The translations under genes and the position numbers were made by a program. The notes beneath the pieces were generated by a model. That model had not been told where the DNA came from. It did no database searches and worked only from the letters and a program-made list of their open reading frames with translations. From Nymphaea colorata (lineage: Eukaryota > Streptophyta > Magnoliopsida > Nymphaeales > Nymphaeaceae), in NCBI RefSeq assembly GCF_008831285.2, contig NW_022204507.1, forward strand, positions 4,422,174-4,486,173: 64,000 bases of DNA, read 5' to 3'. Of this stretch, positions 1 to 11,930 are shown one piece after another. Position 1 is the first letter of the stretch. Every line of letters starts with the position of its first letter.

Positions 1-907
1 CATTAAGAAAACATTTTTCCTTTTTTTAATATGGCAAATTTTGAAATGAGAAACTGCATGTGGGTCCTTTGCACATCCCAAGCCATCGGTGGCCCCGTCT
101 TTGATGTCAACTAATTTTATGTGACATTATTTTGCTCCTTTGGCTATCCACCAAAAGTGGGAGTGGTCATTTTTTCTCTAGGCTTTACTAGTGTCATGTT
201 CACTTATGTGACTACTTATCTTTCTATTTCCCTCATTCACTTATGTGACTAAATTACTAAGTTGACAAATACCTACACTCTTTGAGTTTCGCAACGTGAC
301 CGCCTTGTTCATAAATCCTGCAACCTGTAAAGAATCTCGAGTCACGCCTATTCAGGTACTAAGGTCTCGGATTGTGAATGCATGGCATGTGTTTGAGAGA
401 GGGAGAGATTTCTAAATCTTTGTAAATGTTGTGTTCGCAAGTTTAATTCTAACTAGAACAGGGTAATCTTGCATAGCCAAGAAGAACGGGGTAATTCTAC
501 ATCATGCAATCACATGCTTTAAGACCTTGTTGTCTTTGATTTGGTATTTAAAATATTTGCGATCAAATAGTATTTGATTATGCTTTGCTTTTGTGACTTG
601 TTTTTTTCTGTTGATTAAGAACACAAACTTTATATTTGCACTGTTAAAATTAGTTTGTAATGTCAGCACAAAGTTAACTTCTGATGTTCTTCATTTTTAT
701 GTTTCTTCGTGCATTGGTGAACATTGAACATGTGAAGTCAACTTACCCAATTCACTAGTGCACCATTTGCATTAGTTCTTGTAGTGCATTTTCAAGTAGT
801 CCTCCTTGCAATGCTGGACTATGACCCCATATGCTTATTTTGGAGCCTTGGCATTCATTTTCTTTCTATGTAGCCACCTTTTTGACCTAAACATGCAACT
901 TTTGCAG

Positions 908-1011
908 AACTTGGCAAACTCGACCTCCGAACTGGCTCCTTCACTTTGAAACAAATTAAAGTAGCCACATTGAACTTCGATGCTGTTGACATGTGGAACT
1001 TTTCTTCATAA
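908..1011 (+). pseudogene. LRR-VIII receptor-kinase exon remnant (left arm)
   Basis: A pyrimidine-rich stretch ending TTTTGCAG is followed by a frame reading ELGKLDLRTGSFTLKQIKVAT, then LNFDAVD, and a TAA at 1009-1011. Plant LRR receptor kinases of subfamily VIII have, just before the kinase glycine loop, a segment of the form LDLQTGSFTLRQIKAATNNFD, and the match covers that whole segment. The glycine-rich loop expected next (IGEGGFGPVYKG in the family) is absent, so only the start of the exon remains. Known: this family acts at the plasma membrane as Ser/Thr kinases. Inferred: this is a broken, non-functional piece. The same remnant occurs reversed at 4111-4214. Confidence 0.6.
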
Positions 1012-1978
1012 AATCTCTAGGTAGTTAGTTTGTCATTGCTGTGGATGTGTATGGTGCAATGTTTAGATATTAACTATTCCTTATTTCTGTGTATTGACTA
1101 AGTTTTCATTCCAAGTGATACAAGAAGGATGTAGGCGAAGCCAAGTAAATAGGCTACTGAGTGAGGCCTAGTTTGTGGATGGTACATACGTTTCTTTGAG
1201 AAGCCTTCCTTCAGTTAATTATAATTTGAGTCAAGCAAATCCCCTCCCACTAAAAACTGTTTGTTAGAGGGTCAAGTTGTTTTTACATGTATATTGTATA
1301 ATTCCCATTTTAACCATATGTACATAACAAACCAAAAAGAAAATCTTGAAAATTAGTGTTATCTTCTCAGCTGTTTTTATTACTTTTTTCTACTTATATT
1401 TTATATTTGACAATGCTTTCCTGAAAAGTCATGAAAATTCTATGTACATACTGATGTATGTGACTCCATGCTCGTGCAACCTAAAAGTAGCAGCACTTTC
1501 ATGAGTTTGCTGAACGTTTAGAGACAATTGTGACAAAGATAGGTTGTTTACTTATTTCACCAGCTATGCCTGTGCATCTCATTGCAATTTAGCTTCTTTG
1601 CTAACTCTTCTTTCCTTTCCTCACATATTGTGCAGTACCTGAACACTATAAGCTGGTTGCTGAGGCAAAGTTCCCAGTAGTTTTATATCTCAGTCCACAA
1701 TCAAATTCATTTGTTGATATGTACAGTATACTATAAATATATACTACATACATGTATTGTATATTTGTTAATGTATATCTATATACGTATATTAACATAT
1801 CACATACTATATAAGTATACACATATCACATATATAATAGATATATGTATTATATTCCACATATATGTATATACCATTATATTATAGTAAATACAGTACA
1901 TATGTACATACATATATAGTTTCAAATGTTATACATATTATGCATATACATACATATATATGTAATATGTTATTATAT

Positions 1979-2092
1979 ATATATATATATATAATGTATA
2001 CATTAATATGATTACATTTGTATATATCCATAGTATGTAACTATGTTATATAGTATGCATCTATGTCACATGGGTGCGGGTGCGGCCAGAGC

Positions 2093-2172
<80 letters not shown>
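1979..2172. repeat. TA microsatellites
   Basis: Several long runs of TA/TATA interrupted by short TTA units, inside an AT-rich stretch of the left arm. The counterpart on the right arm (about 3005-3048) is shorter, as expected for a slipping repeat. Confidence 0.9.
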
Positions 2173-2182
<10 letters not shown>

Positions 2183-2364
2183 CACGTTATTTGTTATATA
2201 TGTAATTTTATTTGTGTATATTTTTAATTTTTTATCAAGCTTACCTTAATCTCATCAAATTCAAAGTTTATTAAAGAGAGTAAATGGGGGGGGGGGGAGA
2301 GAGAGAGAGAGAGGAAGGAAAAAAGAAGAGGAAAAGATAGGATAAGGAAAAAAAGAAAAAAAAC

Positions 2365-2464
2365 NNNNNNNNNNNNNNNNNNNNNNNNNNNNNNNNNNNN
2401 NNNNNNNNNNNNNNNNNNNNNNNNNNNNNNNNNNNNNNNNNNNNNNNNNNNNNNNNNNNNNNNN
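2365..2464. other. Assembly gap (100 N)
   Basis: Exactly 100 N, the usual placeholder for a scaffold join of unknown size. It sits at the inner end of the left palindrome arm, so the spacer between the arms is partly missing and the join itself may be wrong. Confidence 0.99.
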
Positions 2465-2817
2465 ATATAACTATATACTATTTATCATATACTATAATAT
2501 TATATATACAACTATATGTACACATTATATACACAATATATTACATGTATTACATATATGTAATATGTACATAAATGTATTATATATTATATACATATAT
2601 GTGTGTGTGTGTGTGTGCGTGGTGTGTGTATTATATGTTACGTAACATATATATACATATTAATAATTATGTATTGCTATGTAATATAACAAGTAATAAA
2701 GTAAGTCACATGGGTGCACGAACTATGGTGGCGCACCCGCACAGTGCGGTGCGGCTTGGCATGTCACTCGACTTGATCAAACCTAATGGGATGCTCCTGA
2801 CGGCATCTGCTATTCTT
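2465..2817. other. Palindrome spacer
   Basis: AT-rich TATA/ATAC microsatellite-like sequence, a short GT run (about 2601-2618), then a GC-richer patch (2706-2815). That patch includes a GTCACATGGGTGC motif also present in both arms (2067, 3063). No gene is visible. Confidence 0.6.
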
Positions 2818-5122
2818 TTCTCTTGTTTTTTTCTTTTTTTTCCTTATCCTATCTTTTCCGCTCTTTTTTTCCTTCCTCTCTCTCTCCTCTCCCCCCCCCC
2901 CCCCCCATTTACTCTCTTTAATAAACTTTGATTTTGATGAGATTAAGGTAAGCTTGATAAAAAATAAAAATATACACAAATAAAATTACTATATACAAAT
3001 AACGTGTATATATATACATACATACATGTATATATATATATATATATGCTCTGGCCGCTCCCGCACCCATGTGACATAGATGCTACTATATAACATGTTA
3101 CATACTATGGATATTACAAATGTAATCATATTAATGTATTACATTATATATATTATAACATATTACATATATATGTATGTATATGCATAATATGTATAAC
3201 ATTTGAACTATATACGTATGTACATATGTACTGTATTATACTATATATAATGGTATATACATATATGTGGAATATAATACATATATCTATTATATATGTG
3301 ATATGTGTATACTTATTATAGTATGTGATATGTTAATATACGTATATAGATATACATTAACAAATATACAATACATGTATGTAGTATATATTTATAGTAT
3401 ACTGTACATATCAACAAATGAATTTGATTGTGGACTGAGATATAAAACTACTGGGAACTTTGCCTCAGCAACCAGCTTATAGTGTTCAGGTACTGCACAA
3501 TATGTGAGGAAAGGAAAGAAGAGTTAGCAAAGAAGCTACATTGCAATGAGATGCACAGGCATAGCTGGTGAAAATAAGTAAACAACCTATCTTTGTCACA
3601 ATTTTCTCTAAACGTTCAGCAACTCATGAAAGTGCTGCTACTTTTAGGTTTGCACGAGCATGGAGTCACATACATCAGTATGTACATACAATTTTCATGA
3701 CTTTTCAGGAAAGCATTGTCAAATATAAATATAAGTAGAAAAAGTAATAAAACAACTGAGAAGATAACACTAATTTTCAAGATTTTCTTTTTGGTTTGTT
3801 ATGTACATATGGTTAAAATGGGAATTATACAATATTAATGTAAAAAACTTGACCCTCTAACAAACAGTTTTTAGTGGGAGGGGTTTGCTTGACTCAAATT
3901 ATAATTAACTGAAGAAAGGCTTCTCAAAGAAACGTATGTACCATCCACAAACTAGGCCTCACTCAGTAGCCTATTTACTTGGCTTCGCCTACATCCTTCT
4001 TGTATCACTTGGAATGAAACTTAGTCAATACACAGAAATAAGGAATAGTTAATATCTAAACATTGCACCATACACATCCACAGCAATGACAAACTAACTA
4101 CCTAGAGATTTTATGAAGAAAAGTTCCACATGTCAACAGCATCGAAGTTCAATGTGGCTACTTTAATTTGTGTCAAAGTGAAGGAGCCAGTTCGGAGGTC
4201 GAGTTTGCCAAGTTCTGCAAAAGTTGCATGTTTAGGTAAAAAAAGGTGGGCTACATAGAAAGAAAATGAATGCCAAAGGCTGCAAAATAAGCATATGGGG
4301 TCATAGTCCATCATTGCAAGGAGGACTACTTGAAAATGCACTACAAGAACTAATGAAAATGGTGCACTAGTGAATTGGGTAAGTTGACTTCACATGTTCA
4401 ATGTTCACCAATGCACGAAGAAACATAAAAATGAAGAACATCAGAAGTTAACTTTGTGCTGACATTACAAACTAATTTTAACAGTGCAAATATAAAGTTT
4501 GTGTTCTTAATCAACAGAAAAAAACAAGTCACAAAAGCAAAGCATATTCAAATACTATTTGATCGCAAATATTTTAAATACCAAATCAAAGACAACAAGG
4601 TCTTAAAGCATGTGATTGCATGATGTAGAATTACCCCGTTCTTCTTGGCTATGCAAGATTACCCTGTTCTAGTTAGAATTAAACTTGCGAACACAACATT
4701 TACAAAGATTTAGAAATCTCTCCCTCTCTCAAACACATGCCATGCATTCACAATCCGAGACCTTAGTACCTGAATAGGCGTGACTCGAGATTCTTTACAG
4801 GTTGCAGGATTTATGAACAAGGCGGTCACGTTGCGAAACTCAAAGAGTGTAGGTATTTGTCAACTTAGTAATTTAGTCACATAAGTGAATGAGGGCAATA
4901 GAAAGATAAGTAGTCACATAAGTGAACATGACACTAGTAAAGCCTAGAGAAAAATGACCACTCCCACTTTTGGTGGATAGCCAAAGGAGCAAAATAATGT
5001 CACATAAAATTAGTTGACATCAAAGACGGGGCCACCGATGGCTTGGGATGTGCAAAGGACCCACATGCAGTTTCTCATTTTAAAATTTGCCATATTAAAA
5101 AAGGAAAAATGTTTTCTTAATG
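2818..5122 (-). repeat. Right arm of the large inverted repeat
   Basis: This is the reverse complement of 1-2364, continuous with the sequence to its right. Homology ends at about 5122, or continues to the left of the window where it cannot be seen. The differences from the left arm are ordinary substitutions plus microsatellite length changes. The arm is therefore either a true old inverted duplication or two haplotypes joined head to head across the gap. Confidence 0.93.
4111..4214 (-). pseudogene. LRR-VIII receptor-kinase exon remnant (right arm)
   Basis: This is the inverted-repeat copy of the remnant at 908-1011. An acceptor-like TTTTGCAG precedes ELGKLDLRTGSFTLTQIKV, then ATLNFDAVD and a stop at 4111. 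It differs from the left copy by Thr for Lys in the TLTQ/TLKQ position. The exon loses similarity at the point where the kinase glycine loop should begin, the same point as on the other arm, so it was already broken before the arms separated. Confidence 0.6.
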
Positions 5123-5597
5123 AATAGGAATCATAAGAGAGTATAACAATTGCCGTGTTTCTTTTGTACAGGTTGCACATAAAGTTTGATATAGACAAAT
5201 TTTTATGAACACCCATCTTCTCATTAAAAATCCATTTTAGGCAGCAATTTCATCTTGTAGTGTGGATTTAGTTTTCTTTACAACAGATATAAAAGTCTCA
5301 AGTCAACTTTTATTGGGACAAACTCCCAAAAAGAAGGCCTGTTAAGTGGCATCAACTTTCTGTCGTATTAAAAAAGAGTCTTAAAAAAGACATTAAAAAT
5401 TATATTGTTCATTAACTTATTAAGTTATTCTTGTGTACTAGTGCAATCTGTTATTCTATTAACTAAAACACATCTTATGTTTCAGGAAAATCTTACGTGC
5501 AACGACATTTTATATTCTACTAAATGACAAGACAGTGGCCCTGCGGCTCAACTTTCAAACTCTGCCACTGCTTTGCATATGAGGGAAAAAGACAAAC
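5123..5597. other. No gene seen; presumed intron side of the beta-galactosidase exon
   Basis: AT-rich non-repetitive sequence between the palindrome and the GH2 exon. It would be the intron following that exon on the minus strand. I looked for the next expected GH2 exon (an NWQ...GFDRPIYTN-like stretch) on the minus strand here and in the right arm and did not find one. Confidence 0.4.
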
Positions 5598-5837
5598 CTA
5601 GTAGCTCTTCGCAATTTATATCTTCGAATGTACTCTCATAGAACCTCATAGGTGTTCTTGTGGGGCTAGTTGCCAAATAAAATTTCCAGTAACCACTCAA
5701 TGAGTACACAAATGGCAAGCCCTCAACCCAATAGCCAACACTATCTATAGAACTAGAAACAACATCATCATTCCATGCGGCTAAGTTGGAAACCAGCACC
5801 TCAACTTTGCTTCTCTTGCACCAATACTTGAGAGGTC
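5598..5837 (-). pseudogene. Orphan exon of a plant GH2 beta-galactosidase (LacZ type)
   Basis: On the minus strand an acceptor (TTTGTAG at 5840-5838) opens a 240-nt frame. It reads PLKYWCKRSKVEVLVSN, then AAWNDDVV..., WVEGLPFVYSLSGYWKFYLA, FYESTFEDINCEELL, and ends at a donor CTAG/GTTTGT. Plant cytosolic GH2 beta-galactosidases related to Arabidopsis At3g54440 carry, near their N-terminus, the same order: RYWYQRN, WNDDAV, FWVDGLPFVKSLSGYWKFFL. This lies in the sugar-binding (jelly-roll) domain before the catalytic barrel. The full protein is about 1,100 residues; only about 80 are encoded here. Neither exon 1 nor exon 3 was found, so this is either a fragment or an exon between long introns cut by the palindrome. 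The family call is firm; functionality is doubtful. Confidence 0.75.
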
Positions 5838-6089
5838 CTACAAACAGCAGTTGAATAACTTAAATTTTTAAAAGTATGTCAAGAATACGTAGCATAAATA
5901 TATGAAGGTTGCCAAATTAAACTATCTGCAATGAAAAAAAAAAAAAAGATGAACCTGTACATGTGCCATCACAAATTGAGCTTCATACCTAAACAAGTTT
6001 AATTATACAAACTCAAACGCAAATCCCTATCTAAAGTTTTCCAATTAATCCACAAATCCTGAAAAGCAACATAAGATCATAATTTCAAA

Positions 6090-6355
6090 AATTGCACTCA
6101 TGCATTGATGCATAGGAGGAGGTGATAAAATGCTCCTATTCCCTTTCTTCACAACCGCCTTCAACTGGCTACCAATTTTAGGAGAAAATACAATGCATGC
6201 AGAACCAATGACCAAATCTTTATAGATGATCCTATTGCCCCCTTGTTCTACTGCACCATCAAAAATTAGAAGACAGGTAGAGTCTCCCCCACAAAAAAGC
6301 ATATTCAAGTGTCCTATGCACTCAAGAGAGAAAGGGGCTAGCCTTTTCAAGAGGC
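6090..6355 (-). pseudogene. Unidentified coding exon
   Basis: A strong acceptor (TTTGTTTCTCACTTCAG, ending at 6356) leads into an open minus-strand frame of about 85-90 codons. It contains LECIGHLNMLFCGGDSTCLL, IFDGAVEQGGNRIIYKDLVI, GSACIVFSPKIGSQLKAVVK and KGNRSI. Its composition is protein-like rather than random: balanced residues, with Gly and Cys spaced as in a folded domain. I do not recognise the family. The donor is unclear; a GTGC about 6097-6100 is possible. It lies 250 bases upstream of the GH2 exon on the same strand and could belong to the same transcription unit or to another fragment. Confidence 0.4.
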
Positions 6356-8880
6356 CTGAAGTGAGAAACAAAACAAAGTAAAGATACCAATGTAGAAGAA
6401 GTAGCAGCAAATATAGATGACTAAAAAACTCTAGTATACACATGCATCCTTATATACCTGGGTATAGCCATGACATGTGCAACTAACGTGTCTTCATTTA
6501 AATAGAATCACAAGCTCAATGAAGAGAACACGACAGTTAAGAATCAAACTGCAACTACTTTAACTAAGACTCAAACAAGCATTGCATTCTGAACCACGAG
6601 CACTATCCTGAACCACGTCCCCACTATACTAAACTACAGCTAAGAAGGCAACAAGAAAAAAATTCAATTTAAAACCAAACTTTCACGCATCTCGAACTAG
6701 ATCAAAACATCAAGAAAATTCAATTTAAAATGTGTTCTTCACAAAAAAAACATAAATTTCATAAGGACAACCAAATGGATCCATGTTCGACTTAGAGAAA
6801 CTCGATTGGCTGTACAGAAAATGATGAAGGACATGCACAAGGGAGATTCAAGCCCCTTTGCTCCCTCTCTCTCTCTCTCTCTCTCACATGTATAGCCCCC
6901 CGACTTCAATCACTCCCATACCCTCCACGCCCCTCTCCTTTAGTACCCACCTAGCCAAGCTGAATCCCTACCAAGTCCCTAAGCACCCGTGCACGTTATG
7001 CCTCCCTCCTTATTATCACCCTAGAGGTCGCACCACATCCCTATCCTCGGACTCACCAAGGACTCCAAGAAAGAGTGACTTCTTGAGATCCTAAAGCAAG
7101 GACCTAGTGGCTCCGCAGCCCACTCCTTCTCATAGACATGAACAGGCTTGAGCTCTAACCCTAGAGGAGACCCAAGTGAGGAAGGGCTCGAACAAAATAA
7201 GGCAATCGAAAACCTTACTAGATAATTTTCCTAGCAATAACACACAAATATATGCAAAATCACAATTCTACCCACTATACAAAAAGTCTAAAACTGTGTA
7301 CGTTGGAGTGTTGGCTTTGATATGGATACAGAGCCTTAAATAAATAATAATAATAATAACTAGAAAATTTCACTAAAAAATTTGTAAAAAATAAATTGAA
7401 AAATCTGTTTCCTAGATAGAATTCAAAAAACAAGAAATAGAGCTCCGTTTTCAAAATTTTTGTTTGTGAGAAGTAGAAACAGCGAAAAGTTTAAGAACAA
7501 AATATCAAAATAATCAAAGTGGAAAAAATTTTGAAATTTTGTTGGCTGATTTTCACACAAGAAACTTCAAACCAACAATCAAACCCAAATTCAACTTTAT
7601 CCCAGATCAGAACGTCATAAGTCTTCTGACTCTGAAACAGAGAATCATTTTTGTAGTTTTTACAGGTTTGCCAAATCCTGGTTATACCTGTCTTTGTAAA
7701 GAGTTGATACCAAAACTAAATGTTGTATTGACTCAACGGAAACAGAGGACCTTCAAAAATACTGAATGCTTATGATACATGGAATGTCAACGACCAAAGG
7801 AAAATAACGAAAAAACAAATCGATGACTAATATATGTTTGCAAAATAATTCAGCTAACTAACTAGGTCCGACTCATTCAGAAAGGCTTGACTAATGGAGA
7901 GAAACAAACACACAAAGTAAATACCAAGGCATAACAGCTCCAACATTCATGTACATTCTAAACTATAAATCGGTGTAACCATGCCATGTGTAATTAACAT
8001 ACATATTCAAAATCACAAGCTCAATGAAGAAAACACGACACTTAACAATCAGACACCAACCACTTTAACTAAGATTCAAACAAGCATAAAATCAGAAAAC
8101 TACCCACGTCCCCACTGGATTAGACTCCAAATAAAATATGCAGCTAAAGAAGGCCAGTCAAGCACCACAAGAAGAAAGTCCGAACAATTGACCTTCAACA
8201 ATAGTCTCACATGATGAGGACTCTAGTTAACTGACGCACTACATGAAACTAACTCTAAACTGAGCACGGCGATAGGCTGGAATTACATGGAACATAAAGA
8301 AAGATACATACTGAACCTAGGTCTCAAAGTCAAAAGACTCTAAACCTGTTTGACACTCACCAATAAGACCTGACCTTAACACGATTCCAGCCTGTAAAGA
8401 GAAAGTTCAATGGAGGACTCAGCAGCATGGTGGACAGTGTGCTCGATGATGCTTGAAGATGGAACACCTTCTCTTACTCTCACTTTTGACACTTGAAAAT
8501 TCTTTATGCCAGCTAAGAAGAGCAAACACGAAGGAGGGATAAATAGAAGGAAATCTACCGCATTCTGGAGATGGGGGGTTGTTAAGATAAATGGTTAGAT
8601 GGTTATTTGCCGGAAACACCATAGGGCCTTCTCAAGCATATCCAACATTTTAAAACAACTAAACGTAGCAAGACTACAAGAAATAGTTAGCTAGTATAAG
8701 ATTATGTAAATGAAAAAAATCAAATCAAATAAAATCAAATCTAGAATCACATTTCAAAAAAACTACTACCTAAACAGTGATGAGAAATAGGACCCATGAG
8801 TGAGGAGAGGGGATTAAGTGTGATGCCTTCGAATTTGGGTCCATAAGGGAAACCAAATAAAATCACGTGCTTACCCATGT
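6356..8880. other. Intron-like or intergenic sequence with a diverged local duplication
   Basis: No convincing gene. About 6470-6660 and 7970-8165 are diverged copies of each other, sharing AATCACAAGCTCAATGAAGA and CCACGTCCCCACT. A CT microsatellite is at 6865-6888. A 31-nt minus-strand stretch (8361-8391) is bounded by a good acceptor (CTCTTTACAG) and donor (GTGAGTG) and could be a micro-exon, but nothing else supports it. Confidence 0.45.
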
Positions 8881-11800
8881 TCTCTCTTAGTTTCCTTATG
8901 CTTCGGTCTCCTCAGAAGTAAGGTTAACCTCACTAGCCTCCGGACTGCCTATCTCAATCCACCCTTTAGTCTTGCGCTCTACATTTAGCGCCTTGGCTTT
9001 GCTCGACATGGAATTAGCCTCACTTCGCTCAAAACGCCTTGGCCCTCCCTGGGTTAATCTGAAGACTAAAGAGAGTTGCGGCCGACAGATTGCAGCCGGT
9101 GAGAAGAGCGAGGAGCATACAATGGGTTCAAGCAAGGTTCAGTCAGCTGAGCAGAGCATGGAAGGGACTAGGTTCGGTCTGGTCAGTGGTCAGTAGAGCA
9201 GAGGTTGCTGGTTTGGGCAGAGAAAGACTACATCAGCTGTAAGAGATCAAGGAAGACTGGGTGCAACCAAGAGTGCATCCGTGTCAGGTTTAGTTGGCAA
9301 GAGCTCAGACTAACCTGCAGGGTTCAAGCCCAGACCGAGTCATTGTATTTGTTTTGTTTTGGATTCGATTGAGTCAGGTCTTGTACTGGTATCAGTCCGA
9401 GACAACGGGTTAAACCCAAGACAGTCCAACGGCATATAAGCTGGAGACTGTGCCAAAACTTGTAACTTTTGGAAATTGAATCAATAAAAGAAACCCTTTC
9501 TCTCCCGCGCGAGAGAGTTTGAGCTGCTTAAGTGTGGCACCAAAAGCTTGGCCAGCGAAGGAGATTTTGCTGCAGAAGAAGATGGCCTACAGAACCAGAG
9601 GAGCTGAACCAGGAAGGCTACCAGAACTATAGACATTGAATACAGTGCAAAGGTAGATCCGATCATAGTGCAAGTGGTCTCCAATCCTTGAGGCGCTTAG
9701 AGGCTGGAATCAGAAGAAGGATCACTCGGTTGGGCAGCAGATGGTAGCTCATCTGAGGAATTCCTGAACTACACGTCGACTGCCAGAGGAACTTCTCGAT
9801 CGGTAAGTAATCCTTCTCCGTGGATATTCAACCACGAGAACTTCCTGTTTACCTGATCAGAAGTGGAGAGGATGCTGACATTTTGATCGATTTGAGTCAA
9901 CTCATCTAATGAGAAGAATATATCGGTCTGATCTGACTGAGATCAAAGGATTTGAGAGGCTGACGAGTTCAGGCGAGAACGATCCCTGTTTCAGGCAGAT
10001 CGCCTAACGTCTAACTTAGATCGATTTCAATTCTTTTAAGAATCGATTCTCATTGTCGCAATCTGTGTCTAATTGTTGTGTATCCCTTGCGACAAGCTAC
10101 AGAGTGAAATAGTGAGGAATCGACTGACTGAAGATGAAGAAACAGAGGCTGAATTCCTGTTCTGAAGACAGTGATGACAATCTCTGAAAATCAGCACAAT
10201 TGCGGCGATCGGAGGTTGATATGAGTAGAGAAATGGCTCATACATCTTCATAACTCTTGGGGGATCATTCTGGTGAAGTTTGGGAAGAATCCGAGCTGTT
10301 TTGGATAGTTCACCGGAGCTGATCGGAATCATGACCTTAGATCATGGAATTAGGCAGCGCAGTTCTCAGTGACACCAGAAACTAGGCTGATTTCAATCCT
10401 CAATGACTCACCTTTTGGATACTGCTTTGAAGCTCAATTTTTAGGCATCAGAATCTCAGCTATCACTGATCCAAATTTCAGCTCAATCCGACCTACGGTT
10501 TAATTTTGGCGAATTTTTGAAGGTGACTGGCCTCAGACGTTGCCTGAGTCCTGTGACAGGCTGACTTCAGGCAGAACCAGGTGCAACTTCAAGCTTCAAC
10601 GAATCACCTATTGGAAACTACTTTTGGGCTGATTTTTAGAGCATCTAATCCTCTAGAGCTTGGCTTCCTTCATATCATATTTCATGATTTTTGGACCTCT
10701 GTACACGGAGTTATGATTTTTTGAAGGAACGCTAGTTTGGGAGCTGGTTCCACACCTTTGAGAGGGATTCTCGTCCTCTTCCCCAAATTCTGTTATAGAC
10801 TTGGGTGAAATCGATTCTCTGGGGCATTCTCCATGACTTGAGCTTGACTATCTGTAGAATTATCTTCTGCTTGAGCTCTTGATTCCTTCGCAGCACCATA
10901 CTCTCTGCTCATAGCTATGGTAGCGAGCTGTTGAATTAGGCGAGAAGCAGAACTTGTTGGAGCTCGATCTTGTAGCAAGGAGCTGTCTTGAAGAGGCGTG
11001 CATCGTCACCCATTCGACGCCAGCATCCCCCGAATTCGATTACAGATAGTAGGGGTTGATCTCATCTCCGATGAAGCCTCTCCCCTCTTGCATTCATCAG
11101 AGATTTCTGATTGCATACAGTGACTTCTCATGTTTTCTGGAAGCGCACATCACAGGCGTAGCAGGCTGATAGTGGACATCATTCCAGTCTACCGTCGGGG
11201 AAGGGCGATCTTCAGCACCAATCTGAAGATAGCTTCCCCCAATCTACATCACACAATTGGGGTTTCCTGCTATTCGGGTGACACACCTCCTCCATTACTT
11301 TATGTTCAGCTGTTTCTTACAAGAAAAGTAAACTGCAAGTGTTGTCTTAAACACTAGGAGCTTGCGCATTGGAGATTGACCGCTATCAGAGGACTTGTAG
11401 CCGATTGAGCTGTGGAGTATTGCTGAATCCTGAGGATATACTTGGCCTTGTTCCTCGGTGAGTGCTGGAGTAGCTCCAGCCAGGAACATCTGAAACCCCC
11501 TATAGCTGCGTGGGTGGGTGCATTTGATTTCCGGCCAACCTTCGGGTTTGCAGCCATTCGGGAATCCTCCAAAGCTCACCAAGCTGGGGACACATTCCCA
11601 AGCTGTCGCACTGTCCTAGGGCGAAGGGTTGGAATGCACGACCTAGAGATTGAATGTATGGTTTGGCATGGATGATGTGATTGTTGAGTGAGGGAGAGAA
11701 CTCCTTGTATCGTTGACGCTTGTAAAACCTCACATTCCCATTCTTGATTTGTAGTAGGTTGAAACTTGGGAGGGAAGCACTACTTGTATATCTGTCCTAA

Positions 11801-11930
11801 GAGATATATTCAGTCGCGGTTGTGTCCGACTTGGGAACAAAATTTTGTAATCCCTATTCTTTTAACCTTCCTTGGCGTGTTAGCCCCAATAGATCTTGAG
11901 AAGTGACTGCAACTTGGTCTCTTTTGAGCA
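8880..11930. mobile_element. GC-richer block, possibly a non-autonomous LTR element
   Basis: This stretch has clearly higher GC and a different texture from the AT-rich DNA on both sides, and no ORF above about 100 codons. Near 9431-9490 it has a TATA-like CATATAAGCTGG, followed about 50 bases on by TTGAATCAATAAAAG. That is the promoter plus poly-A-signal spacing found in LTR R regions. Two internal stretches (about 10370-10510 and 10560-10700) share loose phrases about TTCA...CCTATTGG/CCTTTTGG and 'GCTGATTTTTAG'. I could not find matching terminal repeats, a target duplication or a primer binding site, so the class and ends are guesses. Confidence 0.3.

Larger units (their letters stand above)
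1..2364 (+). repeat. Left arm of a large inverted repeat
   Basis: The sequence from base 1 reappears reverse-complemented at about 2818-5122. Matching landmarks include the opening CATTAAGAAAACAT against ATGTTTTCTTAATG at 5109-5122, the GTCACATGGGTGCGGG block near 2067 against 3060-3075, and the G-run/GA-run near 2287 against the C-run near 2890. The arms differ by scattered substitutions and 1-2 bp indels, a few percent by eye. The arm begins at the window edge, so its outer end is not seen; its inner end runs into the N gap. Confidence 0.93.

Noticed and set aside
2043-2249. 68-codon frame rich in Tyr and Ile
   Set aside because: Translation of a TA microsatellite.
11295-11733. Several overlapping 70-95 codon frames on both strands
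   Set aside because: Long frames on both strands in a GC-richer patch with no motif; typical of chance.
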